The notes under the pieces: generated by a model | Seen by the model: the letters and a program-made list of their open reading frames with translations, nothing else | The model's database searches: none | What the model was told of the DNA's origin: nothing | Made by a program: the position numbers and the translations under genes | Source: Litorivita sp040371945 | GTDB taxonomy: Bacteria; Pseudomonadota; Alphaproteobacteria; Rhodobacterales; Rhodobacteraceae | DNA: 64,000 bases | Reading direction: 5' to 3' | Assembly (NCBI RefSeq): GCF_040371945.1 | Contig: NZ_BAABWS010000002.1 | Coordinates: 372,001-436,000 of the forward strand | Shown here: one piece after another, positions 1 to 8,512 of the stretch | How positions within the stretch are numbered: the stretch's first letter is position 1 | Layout of the letters: the number at the start of each line of letters is the position of its first letter

Positions 1-302
1 GCGGCGCGCGGTTCAAGGACGGCAAGATCACCACGGTGCATTTTCGCCCCCTCGCGGCGCAGCCTGCGGGCGGCGTCATGCTGCGCGCCTATGATCCGAC
101 ATATTATACCGCCTATGAAATCTCCGGCCGCATCGAGGCGCCCGCGCCGTGCCGCGGGGTCTTGCGCAAACCCGATCTGGAGCGCGCCTATGCCGAGGTG
201 GAATCGCGTCTGGGCGGGCGCTCGGCCTCGGCCGATGACTATCCCGAGGTGGGCGAATTTTTTGCCGATACGGTTGTGATCTCATGCGATCCGGCCTCTT
301 GA
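1..302 (+). CDS. DUF1007 family protein, C-terminal part
   Basis: This is the 3' end of a gene cut by the window edge. The frame is open from base 3 and ends at TGA 300-302. The visible tail contains YDPTYYTAYEI, which resembles the C-terminal region of DUF1007 periplasmic proteins. In alphaproteobacteria these often sit just upstream of a NicO/RcnA nickel-cobalt exporter, and that is the case here: the next gene starts 19 nt inside this one, so the two are probably translationally coupled. The family's biochemical role is unknown to me; a part in metal export is inferred only from the neighbour. Signal peptide and N-terminus lie outside the window. Confidence 0.72.
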   Translation, partial: GARFKDGKITTVHFRPLAAQPAGGVMLRAYDPTYYTAYEISGRIEAPAPCRGVLRKPDLERAYAEVESRLGGRSASADDYPEVGEFFADTVVISCDPAS

Positions 303-1321
303 AACTGCCCGGTCTTTGGGCGGCGGTGATGCTCTGCGCGGCGCTCGGTCTGGCCTATTGGCTGTGGGGTTTGGGCGGTATGGAGGGCGTGGCGCGCTGG
401 GCCGCCGCGTGGCAGCGCGAGGTGCAAACCACCATGGCGCAGGCGCTGCGCAGCCTCAAGGCGGGCGAGGCGGGGGCGCTGATCGGCCTGTGGAGCATGG
501 CCTTTGCCTACGGGTTTTTCCATGCCGCAGGGCCAGGTCATGGCAAATTGGTGATCGGCGGCTACGGCATGGCGCGGCGCGTGCCGATGCGGCGGCTGGC
601 GGCTTTGGCGCTGGTCTCGTCGCTGGCACAGGCGGCGACAGCGGTGGTTTTGGTCGCGGGCGGCATTGCGATCCTCGGCTGGGGGCGCAGCCAGTTGACC
701 GAGGCCGCCGACCGCTATCTCGAACCGGTCAGCTATGGGGCGATTGCCGCGATCGGCCTGTGGTTGATGACGCGCGGCGCGCGCAAAATCGCGCGGCTCT
801 GGGCGGCGCGGCGTGCGCAGGACGCGAGGCGCGGCGGAGTGTCGGCGAAGGGGCATGACGGTCAGGACGGTCATGAGGGGCATGACGCTCAGGACCACCT
901 TCACGCGCATAGCCATACGCATTCCCATCCGCATACCCATAGGCATGCGGACGGGGGCAGCTGCGATTGCGGCCATAAGCACGGCCCCGATATCGAAGAG
1001 GTCATGGCCCTGCGCTCGCTGCGCGATGCTGCGGCGCTGGTCGCTGCGGTGGCGGTGCGGCCCTGCACGGGGGCGGTGTTTTTGCTCATCCTGACGTGGA
1101 AGATGGACCTCTTTGCCGCCGGTGTGGCGGGGGCCTTTATCATGGGGCTGGGCACGGCCAGCGTCACCATCGCCGTGGCCGTGGCGGCGGCGCTGATGCG
1201 CGAAGGCGCGCTGGCACGTTTGGCGGGCGGGGCGGCGGCGCGGGCGATTGCCTTGGCCGAGCTGCTCGCAGGCGCGATGATCGCCGTCATCGCGGGGCAA
1301 ATGGTGCTGCGGCTGATTTGA
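284..1321 (+). CDS. Nickel/cobalt efflux transporter, NicO/RcnA family
   Basis: A 345-residue inner-membrane protein with about six hydrophobic segments. The N-terminal half carries HAAGPGHGK (residues 80-88), the conserved metal-site helix of the NicO/RcnA family. A cytoplasmic loop at about residues 191-233 is packed with His (HAHSHTHSHPHTHRH) and ends in CDCGHKH, a likely Ni/Co-binding stretch. RPCTGA (259-264) opens the second transmembrane half. The likely role is export of Ni2+ or Co2+. It overlaps the DUF1007 gene by 19 nt and probably forms an operon with it. Substrate cannot be fixed from sequence. Confidence 0.85.
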   Translation: MRSGLLKLPGLWAAVMLCAALGLAYWLWGLGGMEGVARWAAAWQREVQTTMAQALRSLKAGEAGALIGLWSMAFAYGFFHAAGPGHGKLVIGGYGMARRVPMRRLAALALVSSLAQAATAVVLVAGGIAILGWGRSQLTEAADRYLEPVSYGAIAAIGLWLMTRGARKIARLWAARRAQDARRGGVSAKGHDGQDGHEGHDAQDHLHAHSHTHSHPHTHRHADGGSCDCGHKHGPDIEEVMALRSLRDAAALVAAVAVRPCTGAVFLLILTWKMDLFAAGVAGAFIMGLGTASVTIAVAVAAALMREGALARLAGGAAARAIALAELLAGAMIAVIAGQMVLRLI

Positions 1322-1421
1322 GGCGCGCGGGGTGAGAATTCGGCGCGGGCCCCATCGGCCCCGCGCCGCTACGGTATTTGTCCGGCTTGCCGCACCTGCG
1401 GGGCTTGTGTAAGCCAGCGCC

Positions 1422-2837
1422 ATGAGCCAGCCCCCGCATACAATGCCCGCGCCTCCCGCGCCCGATGCCGATCTCGGCGCGCCTGCCTTGAGCACGCGCG
1501 CACATATCCGCGCGGTCGGTGCATTGGGTTTGCCGCTGATCGGCAGCCATGTGGCGCAATATGCGATCAACCTGATCGATGCGGTGATGCTGGGCCGCTA
1601 TGATGTCGAGGCCTTGGCCGCCGAGGTTCTGGGCGGCACCTTGTTTTTCGTGCTCTTCATCATGGGATCGGGATTTGCCTTTGGCGTCATGCCGATGGTG
1701 GCCGAGGCCATGGGCCGCGGCGCCGAAAGCGAAGTGCGCCGCGCCGCGCGCATGGGGCTTTGGATATCGCTGCTTTTCGGGCTGGCGACCTTGCCGCTGT
1801 TCTTGTTGTCCGAGCATTTCTTTCTCGCCATCGGGCAGGAGGCGCAGACCTCGGCGCTGGCGGGGGAATACCTGTCGGTGCTGGGCTTTACGATCCTGCC
1901 CGCGCTGGTGGTGATGGTGCTCAAAAACTACCTCGCGGCCTTGGAGCGCACGCAGGTGGTGCTCTGGATCACGCTGATCGCGCTGCCGCTCAATGCGCTG
2001 CTCAATTATCCGCTGATCTTCGGGGCTTGGGGCCTGCCCGAATTGGGGGTCTTGGGCGCAGCCATCGGCAGCCTTCTGGCGACGCTTTTCTCGATGCTGG
2101 CGCTGATCGCCTATATCTGGATCAAAGTGCCGCAACATGCGATTTTCTCGCGCATCTGGCGCCCCGATTGGGAGGCTTTCGGCGCGGTGTTTCGCCTTGG
2201 CTGGCCGATCGGGATTTCCAATCTGGCCGAAGTGGGGCTGTTTGCCGCCGCCTCGGTGATGGCCGGATGGCTGGGCACTTTGGTTCTGGCGGGGCACGGG
2301 ATCGCGCTACAGATCACCTCGCTGACCTTCATGGTGCATTTGGGATTGTCCAATGCGGCGACGGTGCGCGCGGGGCGCGCCATGGGGCGCGGCGATGGCG
2401 CGGGGCTCAAACGCGGCGCGCGGGTGGTGATCGCCATGTCGCTTTGCGTGGCGATCCTCACGGCCTTGGGATTTGTGATTTTCGGCGCCGATCTGGTGGG
2501 GCTGTTTTTATCGGCCGATGATCCGGACCGCGCGCAGGTGGTGCGCATCGGCGCGGTGCTTTTGGCGGCGGCGGCGGTGTTCCAATTGGTCGATGCGGCG
2601 CAGGTCATGGGCATCGGATTGCTGCGCGGCCTGCATGACACGCGGGTGCCGATGGTGATCGCGGCGGTGAGCTATTGGCTCATCGGCGTTCCGGCCAGCT
2701 ATTTGTTGGGCTTTGTCTTTGGCCTTGGCGGGGTCGGGCTGTGGCTCGGGCTTGCGGTCGGATTGGCCTTTGCGGGGGTGGCGATGATGTGGCGGTTCTG
2801 GCGCGTGGCCGCGCCCAAGGTCGGCGCGCCCGCGTAA
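1422..2837 (+). CDS. MATE family efflux transporter
   Basis: A 471-residue polytopic membrane protein with about 12 hydrophobic helices in two similar halves, the usual MATE (NorM/DinF-type) size. Diagnostic stretches are GLPLIGSHVAQYAINLIDAVMLG near residues 30-55, and GWPIGISNLAEVGLFAAASVMAGWLG opening the second half. The family expels cationic drugs and metabolites using Na+ or H+ gradients across the inner membrane. The first about 28 residues are Pro/Ala-rich and hydrophilic; no strong ribosome-binding site is seen before the ATG, so a later start is possible. It stands alone, 100 nt after the nickel exporter. Confidence 0.9.
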   Translation: MSQPPHTMPAPPAPDADLGAPALSTRAHIRAVGALGLPLIGSHVAQYAINLIDAVMLGRYDVEALAAEVLGGTLFFVLFIMGSGFAFGVMPMVAEAMGRGAESEVRRAARMGLWISLLFGLATLPLFLLSEHFFLAIGQEAQTSALAGEYLSVLGFTILPALVVMVLKNYLAALERTQVVLWITLIALPLNALLNYPLIFGAWGLPELGVLGAAIGSLLATLFSMLALIAYIWIKVPQHAIFSRIWRPDWEAFGAVFRLGWPIGISNLAEVGLFAAASVMAGWLGTLVLAGHGIALQITSLTFMVHLGLSNAATVRAGRAMGRGDGAGLKRGARVVIAMSLCVAILTALGFVIFGADLVGLFLSADDPDRAQVVRIGAVLLAAAAVFQLVDAAQVMGIGLLRGLHDTRVPMVIAAVSYWLIGVPASYLLGFVFGLGGVGLWLGLAVGLAFAGVAMMWRFWRVAAPKVGAPA

Positions 2838-2847
2838 GGCGCGGCGC

Positions 2848-3249
2848 CTATTGCGGCTTCAAAATCCGGTCGGCTTTTTTGCGCACGAGCACCGTGCGCA
2901 GGTCATGCATCGCCAGCAAAAGCGCATCGGTCACGGCGTCAAGCTGCGCATCGGTGGCCTTGCTTTGTGCCCAATGGGTGGTGGTGTTGAGGTAGTCGAC
3001 CGCACGGTAGATATCGTCGATATCGCGCGCCGCCAGAACCGACATCCGCTCTTCCATCCAAGTCTTGATCGCCTCGACATCGCCTTGCGACAGGCTGCGG
3101 TCGCCATGGGGTTTGATCTCGCCATTGCGGATATTGACCACCGCGATCTGGTCCATATCGATGCGCCGCTGGCGGTTTTCCGTATCTACGCGAAAGACAA
3201 AAGCGCCGTTGTCGCGGACGCGAAAATAATAGTCGGGAAGATCGGACAT
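2848..3249 (-). CDS. Conserved hypothetical protein (133 aa)
   Basis: Not recognised as a named family. It is a 133-residue soluble protein with no signal peptide or membrane segment. The N-terminal part (DYYFRVRDNGAFVFRVD) looks like short beta strands, followed by a mainly helical charged half (residues 55-133). Codon use matches the neighbours and the start is clear. It converges with the MATE gene, whose stop lies 10 nt away. Proteins of this appearance are common single-copy hypotheticals in Rhodobacterales. Function unknown. Confidence 0.7.
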   Translation of the reverse strand: MSDLPDYYFRVRDNGAFVFRVDTENRQRRIDMDQIAVVNIRNGEIKPHGDRSLSQGDVEAIKTWMEERMSVLAARDIDDIYRAVDYLNTTTHWAQSKATDAQLDAVTDALLLAMHDLRTVLVRKKADRILKPQ

Positions 3250-3381
3250 GGGGGGCGCTCGCCTGTCGTTTTGGTCTTGTTGCGTCGACTGTGCCGCGCC
3301 GCGCGGGGTTTTTCAACCTTTAGCGCACTTTAGCGCGCCGCCCCCAAAAAGACGAAGGCGGCGCGGGGCGGCGCTGCGCGC

Positions 3382-4584
3382 TTAGGTCAGCGCGGCGCAG
3401 AAGTCCTGAATGCGGGTGCAGGCTTCGGTCAGGTTTGCATCGGATGTGGCATAGCTGACCCGAAAGCAGGGCGACAGGCCGAAGGCCGCGCCAAAGACCA
3501 CCGCCACGCCGGTCTCTTCGAGCAGCGCCTTGGCAAAGGCCTCGTCATCGGCAATCACCGTGCCGCCTTTGGAGGTCTTGCCGATCAGCCCCGCAATCGA
3601 CGGGTAGACGTAAAAGGCCCCCTCGGGCACGGGGCAGGTCACGCCGTCGATCGCCGAGAGCATCGAGACCACCAGATCGCGGCGGCGTTTGAACATCTCG
3701 TTATTGGTGGCGATGAAATCTTGCGGACCATTGAGCGCCTCGATGGCCGCCCATTGGCTGATGGTGCAGGGGTTGGAGGTCGATTGCGACTGGATCTTGC
3801 GCATCGCGCCGATCAATTCTTTCGGCCCCGCCGCATAGCCGATCCGCCAGCCGGTCATCGCATAGGCTTTGGACACGCCGTTACAGGTCAGCGTGCGGTC
3901 ATAGAGTTTGGGTTCGACCTGCGCGGGGGTGCAAAATTCGTAATCGTCATAGACCAGATGCTCATACATATCATCGGTCATCACCCAGACATGCGGATGG
4001 CGCAACAGCACATCGGTCAGCCCTTTGAGCTCATCGCGCGTATAGCCCGCGCCAGTCGGGTTCGAGGGCGAATTGAAGATGAACCATTTGGTTTTGGGCG
4101 TGATCGCCGCCTCAAGCTGCTGGGGGGTGATCTTGAAATTGGTCTCGAGGCTGGCCTCGACGGCAACAGGCTCGCCGCCCGCCAGCAAAACCATATCGGG
4201 GTAGGAGACCCAATAAGGCGCGGGGATCACCACCTCGTCGCCCGCATTCAGCGTCGCCATCAGCGCATTATAAAGGATCTGCTTGCCGCCCGTGCCGACC
4301 GAGACCTGCGCAGGCACATACTCAAGCCCGTTGTCGCGCTTGAGCTTGTCGCAAATCGCCTGCTTGAGTTCGGGAATACCGTCGGGGGCGGTGTATTTGG
4401 TTTTGCCCGCCGTGATCGCGGCGATCCCTGCGTCCTTGATGTTTTGCGGCGTGTCGAAATCCGGCTCGCCCGCGCCAAGGCCGATCACATCACGCCCCGC
4501 CGCTTTGAGCTCTGCCGCCATGGTCGTCACGGCGATGGTCGGAGAGGGTTTTACGCGCTCGAGGGATTTGGAAAGGAAGCTCAT
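3382..4584 (-). CDS. Pyridoxal-phosphate aminotransferase, aspartate aminotransferase type (class I)
   Basis: A 400-residue fold-type I aminotransferase that would transfer an amino group between an amino acid, probably aspartate, and a 2-oxoacid in the cytoplasm. Seen: GAGEPDFDTP near residue 38, NSPSNPTG (171-178), and the PLP Schiff-base lysine K239 in SKAYAMTGWRIGYAAG; C-terminal FRVSYAT binds substrate carboxylate. The start is set at MSFLSKSLERVKPSP, typical of the family. A longer frame starts nine codons earlier at 4611 but adds an unusual EHKPRPDV segment. Exact substrate (aspartate, possibly also aromatic or prephenate) is not determined. Confidence 0.9.
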   Translation of the reverse strand: MSFLSKSLERVKPSPTIAVTTMAAELKAAGRDVIGLGAGEPDFDTPQNIKDAGIAAITAGKTKYTAPDGIPELKQAICDKLKRDNGLEYVPAQVSVGTGGKQILYNALMATLNAGDEVVIPAPYWVSYPDMVLLAGGEPVAVEASLETNFKITPQQLEAAITPKTKWFIFNSPSNPTGAGYTRDELKGLTDVLLRHPHVWVMTDDMYEHLVYDDYEFCTPAQVEPKLYDRTLTCNGVSKAYAMTGWRIGYAAGPKELIGAMRKIQSQSTSNPCTISQWAAIEALNGPQDFIATNNEMFKRRRDLVVSMLSAIDGVTCPVPEGAFYVYPSIAGLIGKTSKGGTVIADDEAFAKALLEETGVAVVFGAAFGLSPCFRVSYATSDANLTEACTRIQDFCAALT

Positions 4585-4737
4585 CACATCAGGCCTTGGT
4601 TTGTGTTCCATCGCGTCATGTCTTAGGCTTGGCGCAACGGGCGTTCAAGCGCGAAGAGAATGGCGCGCGCCAAATCTGCGCCGCTGCGCCCAGATTATGC
4701 GCCAAAGCGCCCTGAACCGCACCCCGATGAGGATAAT

Positions 4738-5229
4738 ATGAGCCAAACACCCACCCATCCCGCTTCTGATCCGGTCCTTGACGGTGCCGATCCGGAGGCC
4801 GCCGATCATGACGCGCCCGCACTCGAAGGGGCGGAGAGGGCCGCGGACGCCGATTGGTTCGACCCTGAAACCACGACCTTTGGCGACCGCCTCGCCGGTG
4901 CGCGCGAGATCAGCCAGATGAGCCAGCAAGAGATGGCCAAACGGCTCGGCGTCAAGCTCAAGACATTGCGCGCATGGGAAAACGATCTGTCCGAGCCGCG
5001 CGCCAACCGGTTGCAAATGATCGCGGGGCTGTTGAACGTGCCTTTGATCTGGCTGATCACCGGCGAAGGCGCGGGCGGACCGGAGGAGAATGATCCCGAA
5101 CTGAGCCACGATGTGCTTGGCATTTTGACCGAAATCCGCGATCTAAAGGGGCAGCTGTCCAAAGCCGTTGACCGGCTCGGGCGGCTCGAGAAATCCTTGC
5201 GCAGCACGTTGAAGGACGAAGCCCGATGA
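4738..5229 (+). CDS. XRE-family helix-turn-helix transcriptional regulator
   Basis: A 163-residue protein with a single XRE-type HTH at about residues 45-100: GDRLAGAREISQMSQQEMAKRLG, then LKTLRAWENDLSEPRANRLQMIAGLLNVP. The N-terminal 40 residues are acidic and probably disordered; the C-terminal 40 are helical with an amphipathic KGQLSKAVDRLGRLEKSL segment that could dimerise. The ATG at 4738 is preferred over the upstream in-frame start at 4660 because GAGGA precedes it. It overlaps sdhE by four bases (ATGA), so the two are co-translated. Target genes unknown. Confidence 0.85.
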   Translation: MSQTPTHPASDPVLDGADPEAADHDAPALEGAERAADADWFDPETTTFGDRLAGAREISQMSQQEMAKRLGVKLKTLRAWENDLSEPRANRLQMIAGLLNVPLIWLITGEGAGGPEENDPELSHDVLGILTEIRDLKGQLSKAVDRLGRLEKSLRSTLKDEAR

Positions 5230-5582
5230 GCGACACGCCGATGAAACCCGACGCCGCCAAAGCGGTGCAAGACGCCGCCCATGCCCATGCCTTGCACGAA
5301 GGGGCCTACCGCGCCCGAAACGAGGACCGCGACACCCGCGTGCGGCGGCTCAAACTGCGCTCCATGCGGCGCGGAATCAAGGAAATGGATATCATCCTCG
5401 AGGGTTTCGCCAAGGCCCATCTCGACCAGATGGACGCCGAGGAGCTGGAGGCCTATGACCTGCTCTTGAGCGAAAATGACCAAGATCTTTACCAATGGGT
5501 GACCGGCCAAGTGGCCCCGCCTGCCGCCCATGACGCCATGTTGCGCCGCGTCGCCGCCCATGCGGGCGCCAGCGGCGCCTGA
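5226..5582 (+). CDS. sdhE: Succinate dehydrogenase assembly factor SdhE (FAD assembly factor)
   Basis: A 118-residue cytoplasmic protein of the SdhE/SDHAF2 (DUF339) family, which helps attach FAD covalently to the succinate dehydrogenase flavoprotein. The key RGxxE motif is present as RRGIKEMD (residues 48-55; R49, G50, E53). It is followed by LEAYDLLLSENDQDLYQWVTG, the other conserved block. The first about 38 residues are an extra hydrophilic extension compared with the roughly 90-residue family core. ATGA overlap with the XRE regulator upstream suggests one transcript. No sdh genes are in the window. Confidence 0.92.
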   Translation: MSDTPMKPDAAKAVQDAAHAHALHEGAYRARNEDRDTRVRRLKLRSMRRGIKEMDIILEGFAKAHLDQMDAEELEAYDLLLSENDQDLYQWVTGQVAPPAAHDAMLRRVAAHAGASGA

Positions 5583-5810
5583 CGCGGTGCCGGATTTTTC
5601 CAATCTTTTACATGCCTTACCCTGTCTTTGCCGCGCCCCTGCCGTGGCGCGCGGGGCGGCGCGCGCGCGCCTTATCCACGAAATGGCTCGCATTTTAGGC
5701 GTCTTTGCCTCCGTTTAACGGAATGTTGGATGTTTTGCCTCAGGGTCCTTCGGGATACGGGCGATGACCCTTGCGAAATGCGCCGACGCGGCCAACCTAC
5801 GGAGACAAGT

Positions 5811-6308
5811 ATGAGTATGAACAAGCCTCTCGGAATTGCCGAGGAACAGGGTTTCATGGCGGCCTATCTCGACGCGCTTGCGTTGGTCGAACGGCTGCAC
5901 CGCCTGCTTCTTGATGTGATCAAGGATGAATTCGAACGGGTCGGCGTTCTGGAGATCAACGCGGTGCAGGCGCTTTTGCTGTTTAACATCGGCGACAACG
6001 AGGTGACGGCGGGCGAATTGAAAAGCCGCGGCTATTACCAAGGCTCCAACGTCAGCTATAACCTCAAGAAACTGGTGGAAATGGGCTTTATGCATCACCA
6101 GCGCTGCGAGATCGACCGCCGCTCGGTGCGTGTGCGCCTGACCGAAAAGGGCCGCCATATCCGCACCGTCGTCTCCGAACTCTTCGCGCGCCACGCCGAG
6201 GGGCTGGAGGCCGAGGGCGTTCTTGGCCCGACGGGCTTGGATGAGATCACCACCTCCTTGCGCCGCGTTGAACGCTATTGGAGCGATCAGATCCGCTACA
6301 TCTACTAG
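5811..6308 (+). CDS. MarR/winged-helix regulator, LdtR-like
   Basis: A 165-residue winged-helix regulator. Residues 20-130 hold LDVIKDEFERVGVLEINAVQALLLFNIGDNEVTAGELKSRGYYQGSNVSYNLKKLVEMGFM, closely resembling the LdtR-type MarR proteins of Rhizobiales and Rhodobacterales; in Liberibacter LdtR controls an L,D-transpeptidase and stress genes. The recognition helix is GSNVSYNLKKLVE and the wing is RRSVRVRLTEKG. The start at 5811 is preceded by GGAG at 5801; the longer open frame upstream (from 5628) is Arg-rich non-coding DNA. The likely role is control of envelope or stress genes, inferred by homology only. Confidence 0.85.
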   Translation: MSMNKPLGIAEEQGFMAAYLDALALVERLHRLLLDVIKDEFERVGVLEINAVQALLLFNIGDNEVTAGELKSRGYYQGSNVSYNLKKLVEMGFMHHQRCEIDRRSVRVRLTEKGRHIRTVVSELFARHAEGLEAEGVLGPTGLDEITTSLRRVERYWSDQIRYIY

Positions 6309-6533
6309 GCGCAGGCCGCCGCGCCGGACCGGTTTCGAACACGACGGTTTCGAGCAGTGATTGAGCAGATCGCCGGGGTATGGCGATAAACACAGGCAAC
6401 GGGGCGTCCCAATCGCGGGCGCCCCGTTTTCGTATCTGGCGCGTCGATGGCTCGGAAATGCGGCAGCCTATTGATTTTATTGTGTATTGTAGTGCATCAA
6501 ATCACGGCAAGGTGGGGGTTTGACTCCTTGTGG

Positions 6534-6567
6534 TCACCATATTGACAACATGTTGTCAATATGGTGA
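6534..6567. promoter_or_regulatory. Perfect 34-bp palindrome, probable MarR operator
   Basis: The half-site TCACCATATTGACAACA is followed directly by its exact complement with no spacer and no mismatch (17+17). It ends nine bases before the ATG of the MarR gene at 6577. TTGACA, a consensus -35 hexamer, occurs in it on both strands (6542-6547 on +). MarR-family proteins bind such palindromes as dimers and commonly repress their own operon, so autoregulation is the simplest reading. The protein bound is inferred. Confidence 0.75.
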
Positions 6568-6576
6568 TATGCTACC

Positions 6577-7038
6577 ATGACAACGCAAACACCCACAGAA
6601 TCGACGCAAGCCGCCGCGATGACACGGCTCATCTTGGAAGTCTTTCGCCTCAACGGGGCGCTTTTGGCGGCGAGCGATGCGCTTGTCGCCGATATCGGCC
6701 TGACCAGCGCGCGGTGGCAGGTCATGGGCGGCATCGCGCTCAAACCCGACCCGCGCCCCGTCGCGTGGATCGCCGATGACATGGGGCTGAGCCGCCAAGC
6801 GGTGCAGCGCATCGTCAATGATTTGCAAAAGGCGGGATTGGTCGAATTGCGGCCCAACCCGCATCATGCCCGCGCCAAGCTGGTGGCGCTGACCGAGACG
6901 GGCGCGCAGGTGCTGGACCAAGCGGCGCAGCGCCAAGTCATCTGGGCCGAGGCGCTGGTGCAGGGGCTTGCCGAGGGGCAGATCACCGCCGCGGCGGACC
7001 TCACCGCGGCCATCGCGGACCGGTTGCAAGGCAGCTAA
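6577..7038 (+). CDS. MarR family transcriptional regulator
   Basis: A 153-residue MarR winged-helix repressor. Residues 30-105 carry TSARWQVMGGIALKPDPRPVAWIADDMGLSRQAVQRIVNDLQKAGLVEL, with recognition helix LSRQAVQRIVNDL and wing NPHHARAKLVALTETG. Such proteins release DNA on binding phenolic or oxidising ligands. It lies immediately behind the 34-bp palindrome and heads a three-gene operon with a cytochrome b561 (30 nt downstream) and an ABM protein. No good ribosome-binding site precedes the ATG, since the palindrome occupies that space; translation may be leaderless or weak. Ligand unknown. Confidence 0.88.
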   Translation: MTTQTPTESTQAAAMTRLILEVFRLNGALLAASDALVADIGLTSARWQVMGGIALKPDPRPVAWIADDMGLSRQAVQRIVNDLQKAGLVELRPNPHHARAKLVALTETGAQVLDQAAQRQVIWAEALVQGLAEGQITAAADLTAAIADRLQGS

Positions 7039-7068
7039 AGCGCCGCATCACACGATAGGGAGAGACCC

Positions 7069-7647
7069 ATGCCGATCAAAAGCACCGCGTCGCGATACGG
7101 CTCTATCGCCATCCTCTTGCACTGGCTCATGGCCGTGCTGCTTGCAGCGCTCATCGTCACCGGTTTTTTGGCGGCCAGCGCAGCGGATGAAAGCACCAAG
7201 GCGGCGTGGCTGATGCTCCATGCGCCTTTGGGCTTGAACCTTCTGCTCTTGTTGGTGTTGCGCATCTTGTGGCGCATCCTCTTTGACCGCAAACCCGCCG
7301 CCCACAAGGGCGGTGCGCGCTGGCAGCGCGGCGCGGCGCGGGCGGTGCATTTGGGGCTCTATCCGGTCTTGCTCATGGCGGCGGGATCTGGGCTGGCGAT
7401 GTTTATCCTCTCGGGGATGGGGCCGATCCTGTTTGACGGCGCCGAGGGGCCATTGCCGGACTTTGACAGGCTCGCGCCGCGCGCCGCGCATGGCATCGGG
7501 GCGCGGCTCTTGATCGCGCTGGCGCTGCTGCATATCGGCGCGGCGCTCTATCATCATTTCATCCTCAAGGACGGGCTGCTTGCACGGATGTGGCCACCCT
7601 TGGGCCGGTCGCGCCCTTCTGCGCCGCAAGGGGACGCCTTGCCATGA
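7069..7647 (+). CDS. Cytochrome b561-type membrane protein
   Basis: A 192-residue protein with four hydrophobic helices, typical of the bacterial cytochrome b561/Ni-hydrogenase b-type family (di-haem, quinone-linked electron transfer in the inner membrane). Likely haem-ligand histidines are in GSIAILLHWLMAVLL (helix 1), WLMLHAPLGLN (helix 2), RLAPRAAHGIGARLL (helix 3) and ALLHIGAALYHHFILKDG (helix 4). A good ribosome-binding site (AGGGAGAGA) lies ahead of the ATG. It overlaps the ABM gene by four bases. Membership in a MarR-controlled operon suggests a role in handling redox-active compounds, which is inference. Confidence 0.87.
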   Translation: MPIKSTASRYGSIAILLHWLMAVLLAALIVTGFLAASAADESTKAAWLMLHAPLGLNLLLLLVLRILWRILFDRKPAAHKGGARWQRGAARAVHLGLYPVLLMAAGSGLAMFILSGMGPILFDGAEGPLPDFDRLAPRAAHGIGARLLIALALLHIGAALYHHFILKDGLLARMWPPLGRSRPSAPQGDALP

Positions 7648-8030
7648 GACACCCGATCATCGCCGCCGTTTTCGCCCTCATCACCCTCACCGGAGCGCAG
7701 CCCATGACCGCACAAAGCATGACCGCACAATCGGCCCCCGAGCCCGTCACCTTGATCAACCCCTTCATCGTGCCCGCAGGCAAGGAAGACGAGGCGCTCG
7801 CCATGTGGCAACGCGCCCGCGATTTCATGGCCGCGCAGCCCGGTTATATTTCAACCACGCTGCACCGCGCCCTGTCGCCCGATGCCAGATATGCGATGAT
7901 CAACGTAGCCCAATGGGAAAGCCTCACGGCCTTTCAGGCCGCGATTGCCGCCATGCAGGCGGCGGATAATTTGCCAAATGTCGAGGGGGTGATCGGCGAT
8001 CCGCAACTCTACCGCGCCGTCTCGCAATAG
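7644..8030 (+). CDS. Secreted antibiotic-biosynthesis-monooxygenase (ABM) fold protein
   Basis: A 128-residue protein with an N-terminal signal peptide (MRHPIIAAVFALITLTG, probable cleavage after AQP or AQS around residues 19-30) and then a dimeric alpha-beta barrel ABM domain: INPFIVPAGKEDEALAMWQRARDFMAAQPGYIST, later INVAQWESLTAFQAAI. ABM proteins include quinone-forming monooxygenases and haem-degrading enzymes; most are uncharacterised. The start is set at 7644, where ATGA overlaps the cytochrome b561 stop; a longer frame from 7590 lies inside that gene. A periplasmic location is unusual for this fold. Confidence 0.82.
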   Translation: MRHPIIAAVFALITLTGAQPMTAQSMTAQSAPEPVTLINPFIVPAGKEDEALAMWQRARDFMAAQPGYISTTLHRALSPDARYAMINVAQWESLTAFQAAIAAMQAADNLPNVEGVIGDPQLYRAVSQ

Positions 8031-8063
8031 CGGCGCGCCCCGCCGCGCGGGGCGCGGGCGCGC

Positions 8064-8492
8064 TTACCAATGGCCGGTGTTTTCCATACTCGCCCAAGGC
8101 TCGCGCGGGGCCAGCGCCTCGCCCTCTTGCAACAGCTCGATCGAGATATTGTCGGGCGAGCGCACAAAGGCCATATGGCCGTCGCGCGGCGGGCGGTTGA
8201 TCGTCACCCCCGCGTCCATCAATTTTTGGCACATCTCGTAGATATTGCCGACGCGGTAGGCCAGATGGCCGAAATGACGGCTGTCCGAAGGCAGCCCCTC
8301 GTCGCCGTCCCAGTTATACGTCAGCTCGACGGGGCAGTCCTCTTGCCCCTCCGGCGCCATGAAGATCAGCGAAAACCGGCCCTTTTCGCTGTCGACGCGG
8401 CGGGTTTCCTTAAGCCCCAAAAGCGCAAAAAACGCCATCGTCGCCTCAAGGTCCTTGACCCGCACCATCGTGTGTAAATATCTGACTTTCAT
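8064..8492 (-). CDS. gloA: Lactoylglutathione lyase (glyoxalase I)
   Basis: A 142-residue VOC-fold enzyme that isomerises the methylglyoxal-glutathione hemithioacetal to S-lactoylglutathione in the cytoplasm. The four metal ligands of glyoxalase I are all in place: H7 (YLHTMVRV), E56 (VELTYN), H76 (FGHLAYRV) and E119 (ISIELLQ). Length and spacing match the short Ni2+-type bacterial enzyme. It is convergent with the ABM gene and lies 20 nt downstream of the Slam-type gene on the same strand, without obvious functional link. Confidence 0.93.
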   Translation of the reverse strand: MKVRYLHTMVRVKDLEATMAFFALLGLKETRRVDSEKGRFSLIFMAPEGQEDCPVELTYNWDGDEGLPSDSRHFGHLAYRVGNIYEMCQKLMDAGVTINRPPRDGHMAFVRSPDNISIELLQEGEALAPREPWASMENTGHW

Positions 8493-8512
8493 TGTCTTTC
8501 CCTCATGTCCGC

